Shown: piece by piece, positions 4,693 through 5,421 of the stretch
How positions within the stretch are numbered: position 1 is the stretch's first letter
How the letters are laid out: each line of letters opens with the position of its first letter
Assembly (NCBI GenBank): GCA_964486155.1
Contig: CAZAKQ010000025.1
Span: 1 to 5,421 of the forward strand
DNA from: JAHITU01 sp964486155
GTDB lineage: Bacteria > Patescibacteriota > Minisyncoccia > Phycocordibacterales > UBA12079
DNA length: 5,421 bases
Direction of reading: 5' to 3'
Program-made: the position numbers and the translations under genes
Notes under the pieces: model-generated
What the model was told of the DNA's origin: nothing
The model's database searches: none
The model's input: only the letters and a program-made list of their open reading frames with translations

Positions 4693-4817
4693 AAGAAGTT
4701 TTTGTTCATGTTTGGATTCTAAAGCACCCGAAGTTTTTTGTTAAAAAATTGAGGGTGCTTTTTGGTTGTTATATACTTATTCCGGAATTCTGCAGAATCA
4801 CGGAATCAATATATTAA
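4686..4817 (+). CDS. Possible 43-aa overlapping small ORF
   Basis: An ATG at 4686 overlaps the last codons and stop of the 92-aa gene and is preceded by GGAG (4674-4677) with eight bases of spacing, a good geometry for coupled translation. The 43-residue product is basic and hydrophobic (begins MLKEVFVHVWILKHPKF and continues with KKLRVLFGCYILIPEF). Against it, the hairpin and T-run of a convincing terminator (4721-4766) lie inside the frame, so most transcripts should end before its stop codon, and the later part runs into palindromes and AT repeats. Probably chance, but recorded because the initiation region looks real. Confidence 0.22.
   Translation: MLKEVFVHVWILKHPKFFVKKLRVLFGCYILIPEFCRITESIY
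4721..4766. terminator. Intrinsic terminator after the 92-aa gene
   Basis: AAAGCACCC (4721-4729) pairs with GGGTGCTTT (4753-4761). Inside, AGTTTTTT (4732-4739) pairs with AAAAAATT (4743-4750) around a GTT apex, making one long rod. The right arm runs into TTTTTGGTTGTT. Confidence 0.85.
4779..4806. repeat. Nested palindrome
   Basis: ATTCCG (4779-4784) and CGGAAT (4801-4806) flank the 12-nt perfect palindrome ATTCTGCAGAAT (4787-4798). There is no T-tract, so it is not a terminator. It could be a dimeric-repressor operator or part of the leader of the RNA downstream. Unknown role. Confidence 0.45.
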
Positions 4818-4840
4818 ATAATATATTAATATATTAAATA
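4808..4840. repeat. Two 13-nt AT-only direct repeats, 20 nt apart
   Basis: AATATATTAAATA occurs exactly at 4808-4820 and 4828-4840, with ATATATT between them; TTAATATATTAA (4826-4837) is also palindromic. The spacing equals about two helical turns, as for tandem protein sites. TATATT at 4830-4835 could serve as a -10 for a transcript starting near GGGG at 4841, but no -35 is evident. Confidence 0.5.
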
Positions 4841-4943
4841 GGGGTATTCTAGTAGACTAGTAGAATAGCCAGCGATTTGAGTGGTTAGGAGGGCTATTTC
4901 GCCAGTTGGCGGATGGTCAAAGTTGTTTGTTTGAGCCGTTATT
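4841..4943 (+). ncRNA. Multi-branched structured RNA element of unknown class (candidate riboswitch or small RNA)
   Basis: Possible helices: P1 AGTAGAATA (4859-4867) with TATTCTACT (4940-4948); P2 GCC (4868-4870) with GGC (4892-4894) around a purine-rich loop with AGCGA, GAGTG, GTTAG and GGGC blocks; P3 TTCGCC (4898-4903) with GGCGGA (4908-4913), loop AGTT; P4 GGTCAAA (4915-4921) with TTTGAgCC (4930-4937), one bulged G. This makes a compact junction. The P1 left arm has two rival partners: TATTCTA at 4845-4851, and GGCTATT at 4892-4898 pairing with AATAGCC. P1 also overlaps the foot of the terminator at 4944. That arrangement resembles a ligand- or protein-controlled attenuator. I recognise no known riboswitch consensus; the fold is hand-drawn. 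Confidence 0.5.
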
Positions 4944-4978
4944 CTACTTGGGGGTGCTACCCCCAAGTGGTTTTTCTT
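4944..4978 (+). terminator. GC-rich intrinsic terminator closing the structured RNA element
   Basis: CTTGGGGGT (4947-4955) pairs perfectly with ACCCCCAAG (4959-4967) around a GCT loop, extendable outward through 4944/4970 with a G-U, and TTTTTCTT (4971-4978) follows. It is the most GC-rich stem in the window and begins within the P1 right arm of the RNA element upstream. Confidence 0.88.
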
Positions 4979-5080
4979 AGGAGTTGGACTTCTGTGAGGT
5001 TTTTTTGTTGATTTTTGAGGTGGTTTGGGGTATTGTGAGATTAGATTAAGTATGTTTGAAATTTAACTTTATATATTTAG
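4979..5080 (+). other. G/T-rich untranslated stretch before the repeat-protein gene
   Basis: From about 4969 to 5040 the + strand is almost only G and T, with few C or A, including TTTTTTT at 5001-5007. No gene, clear promoter or stem-loop is seen. It becomes ordinary AT-rich sequence from about 5041. It separates the terminator from the SD of the next gene and would be leader if transcription reads through. Confidence 0.4.
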
Positions 5081-5093
5081 GGAGGAAGGTAAA

Positions 5094-5421
5094 ATGACAG
5101 TTTATTTAAAACTTTTGAAGAAATTGAAAACCTCTGATCAGATCTTTTCCGTAATGAAAAAATCTGGTTGGGATTCGGATGTTTGCCAAGCAGGCATCCC
5201 TCTTCTAAAATTGGAAGAAAAAACTCCAGATCAGATTCTCTCTGTAATGGAAAAATCTGGTTGGGATTCGGATGTTTGCCAAGCAGGTATTTCTCTGTTA
5301 ACAGATGAAGATCAGATTCTCTCTGTAATGGAAAAATCTGGTTGGGATTGGGGAGTTTGCCAAGCCGGCATCCCTCTTCTAAAATTGGAAGAAAAAACTC
5401 CAGATCAGATTCTCTCTGTAA
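5094..5421 (+). CDS. Tandem-repeat protein, probably alpha-solenoid (HEAT-like), 3' end outside window
   Basis: The frame is open to the window edge (109 complete codons). The start is firm: GGGAGG (5080-5085) lies eight bases before the ATG. A 14-residue basic leader (MTVYLKLLKKLKTS) precedes repeats at residues 15-45, 46-72, 73-103 and 104 onward. The unit reads DQILSVMEKSGWDSDVCQAG followed by IPLL-KLEEKTP; the second copy is 27 residues because its linker is shortened to TDE. Each unit looks like two short helices with a conserved Trp and Cys, resembling HEAT or PBS-lyase-type repeats, which usually bind proteins. No signal peptide or membrane segment appears, so it is probably cytosolic. 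Base composition is clearly less AT-rich than neighbouring genes. The fold is inferred, the family not recognised and the partner unknown. Confidence 0.82.
   Translation, partial: MTVYLKLLKKLKTSDQIFSVMKKSGWDSDVCQAGIPLLKLEEKTPDQILSVMEKSGWDSDVCQAGISLLTDEDQILSVMEKSGWDWGVCQAGIPLLKLEEKTPDQILSV
5136..5421 (+). repeat. Coding tandem DNA repeats, 93/81/93 nt, 174-nt higher-order period
   Basis: Copies begin with GATCAGAT at 5136, 5229, 5310 and 5403. Copies 1 and 3 differ at nine of 93 positions by hand count. The 55 nt at 5193-5247 are identical to 5367-5421, third codon positions included, and the match reaches the window edge. The period of 174 nt (31 + 27 codons) suggests that a two-repeat block was duplicated. 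All lengths are multiples of three, so the frame is kept. Confidence 0.92.

Noticed and set aside
2226..4766. Mobile element or integron cassette array
   Set aside because: No transposase, integrase, terminal repeats or attachment-site-like repeats are seen; the terminators differ in sequence from one another.
4785..4795. Adjacent EcoRI and PstI sites suggesting vector sequence
   Set aside because: They form part of a natural nested palindrome in AT-rich sequence, and no other vector-like sequence is seen.
5136..5421. CRISPR array
   Set aside because: The repeats are 81-93 nt units in continuous reading frame with no unique spacers; they encode protein repeats.

Overview
The window is very AT-rich, with compact spacing between genes. 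Short genes carry strong Shine-Dalgarno sites, and intrinsic terminators follow most transcription units. Together with the kinds of protein present (an ABC exporter ATPase with an unusual signature motif, a free-standing 5'-3' exonuclease, a cytosolic DUF218 protein and an insert-bearing Nudix hydrolase), this suggests a Patescibacteria/CPR bacterium, perhaps Parcubacteria-like. That placement is inference; no rRNA or universal marker is present. UGA ends the exonuclease gene and no gene has an in-frame UGA, so the standard bacterial code fits.

Layout, all genes on the + strand: (1) 1-407, the end of an ABC transporter ATP-binding protein and its symmetric terminator. (2) 432-2203, a two-gene operon: a DUF218/YdcF-like protein that is possibly leaderless, then a FEN-family 5'-3' exonuclease one base downstream, ending in a large stem-loop RNA structure. 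(3) 2226-4766, a run of short single-gene units: a 64-aa membrane protein, a 149-aa unknown, an MTH1-like Nudix hydrolase, a second Nudix hydrolase and a 92-aa Cys-rich unknown. Most have their own extended -10 type promoter, a strong SD and a hairpin terminator. (4) 4767-5093, a non-coding block with palindromes, two 13-nt AT-rich direct repeats, a multi-branched RNA element with mutually exclusive pairings that runs into a GC-rich terminator, and a G/T-rich stretch. (5) 5094 to the end, the start of a tandem-repeat protein, cut by the window edge. Its 27-31-residue repeats look alpha-solenoid-like and are nearly identical at the DNA level.

The clearest functional theme is nucleotide-pool and DNA maintenance: two Nudix hydrolases (one resembling 8-oxo-dGTPase) and a 5' nuclease. 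These lie in separate transcription units, so a joint pathway is only suggested. The most unusual parts are the two structured intergenic RNAs (2106-2203 and 4841-4978), which share an ordered set of short sequence blocks, and the repeat protein downstream of the second one, which that RNA could control by attenuation.
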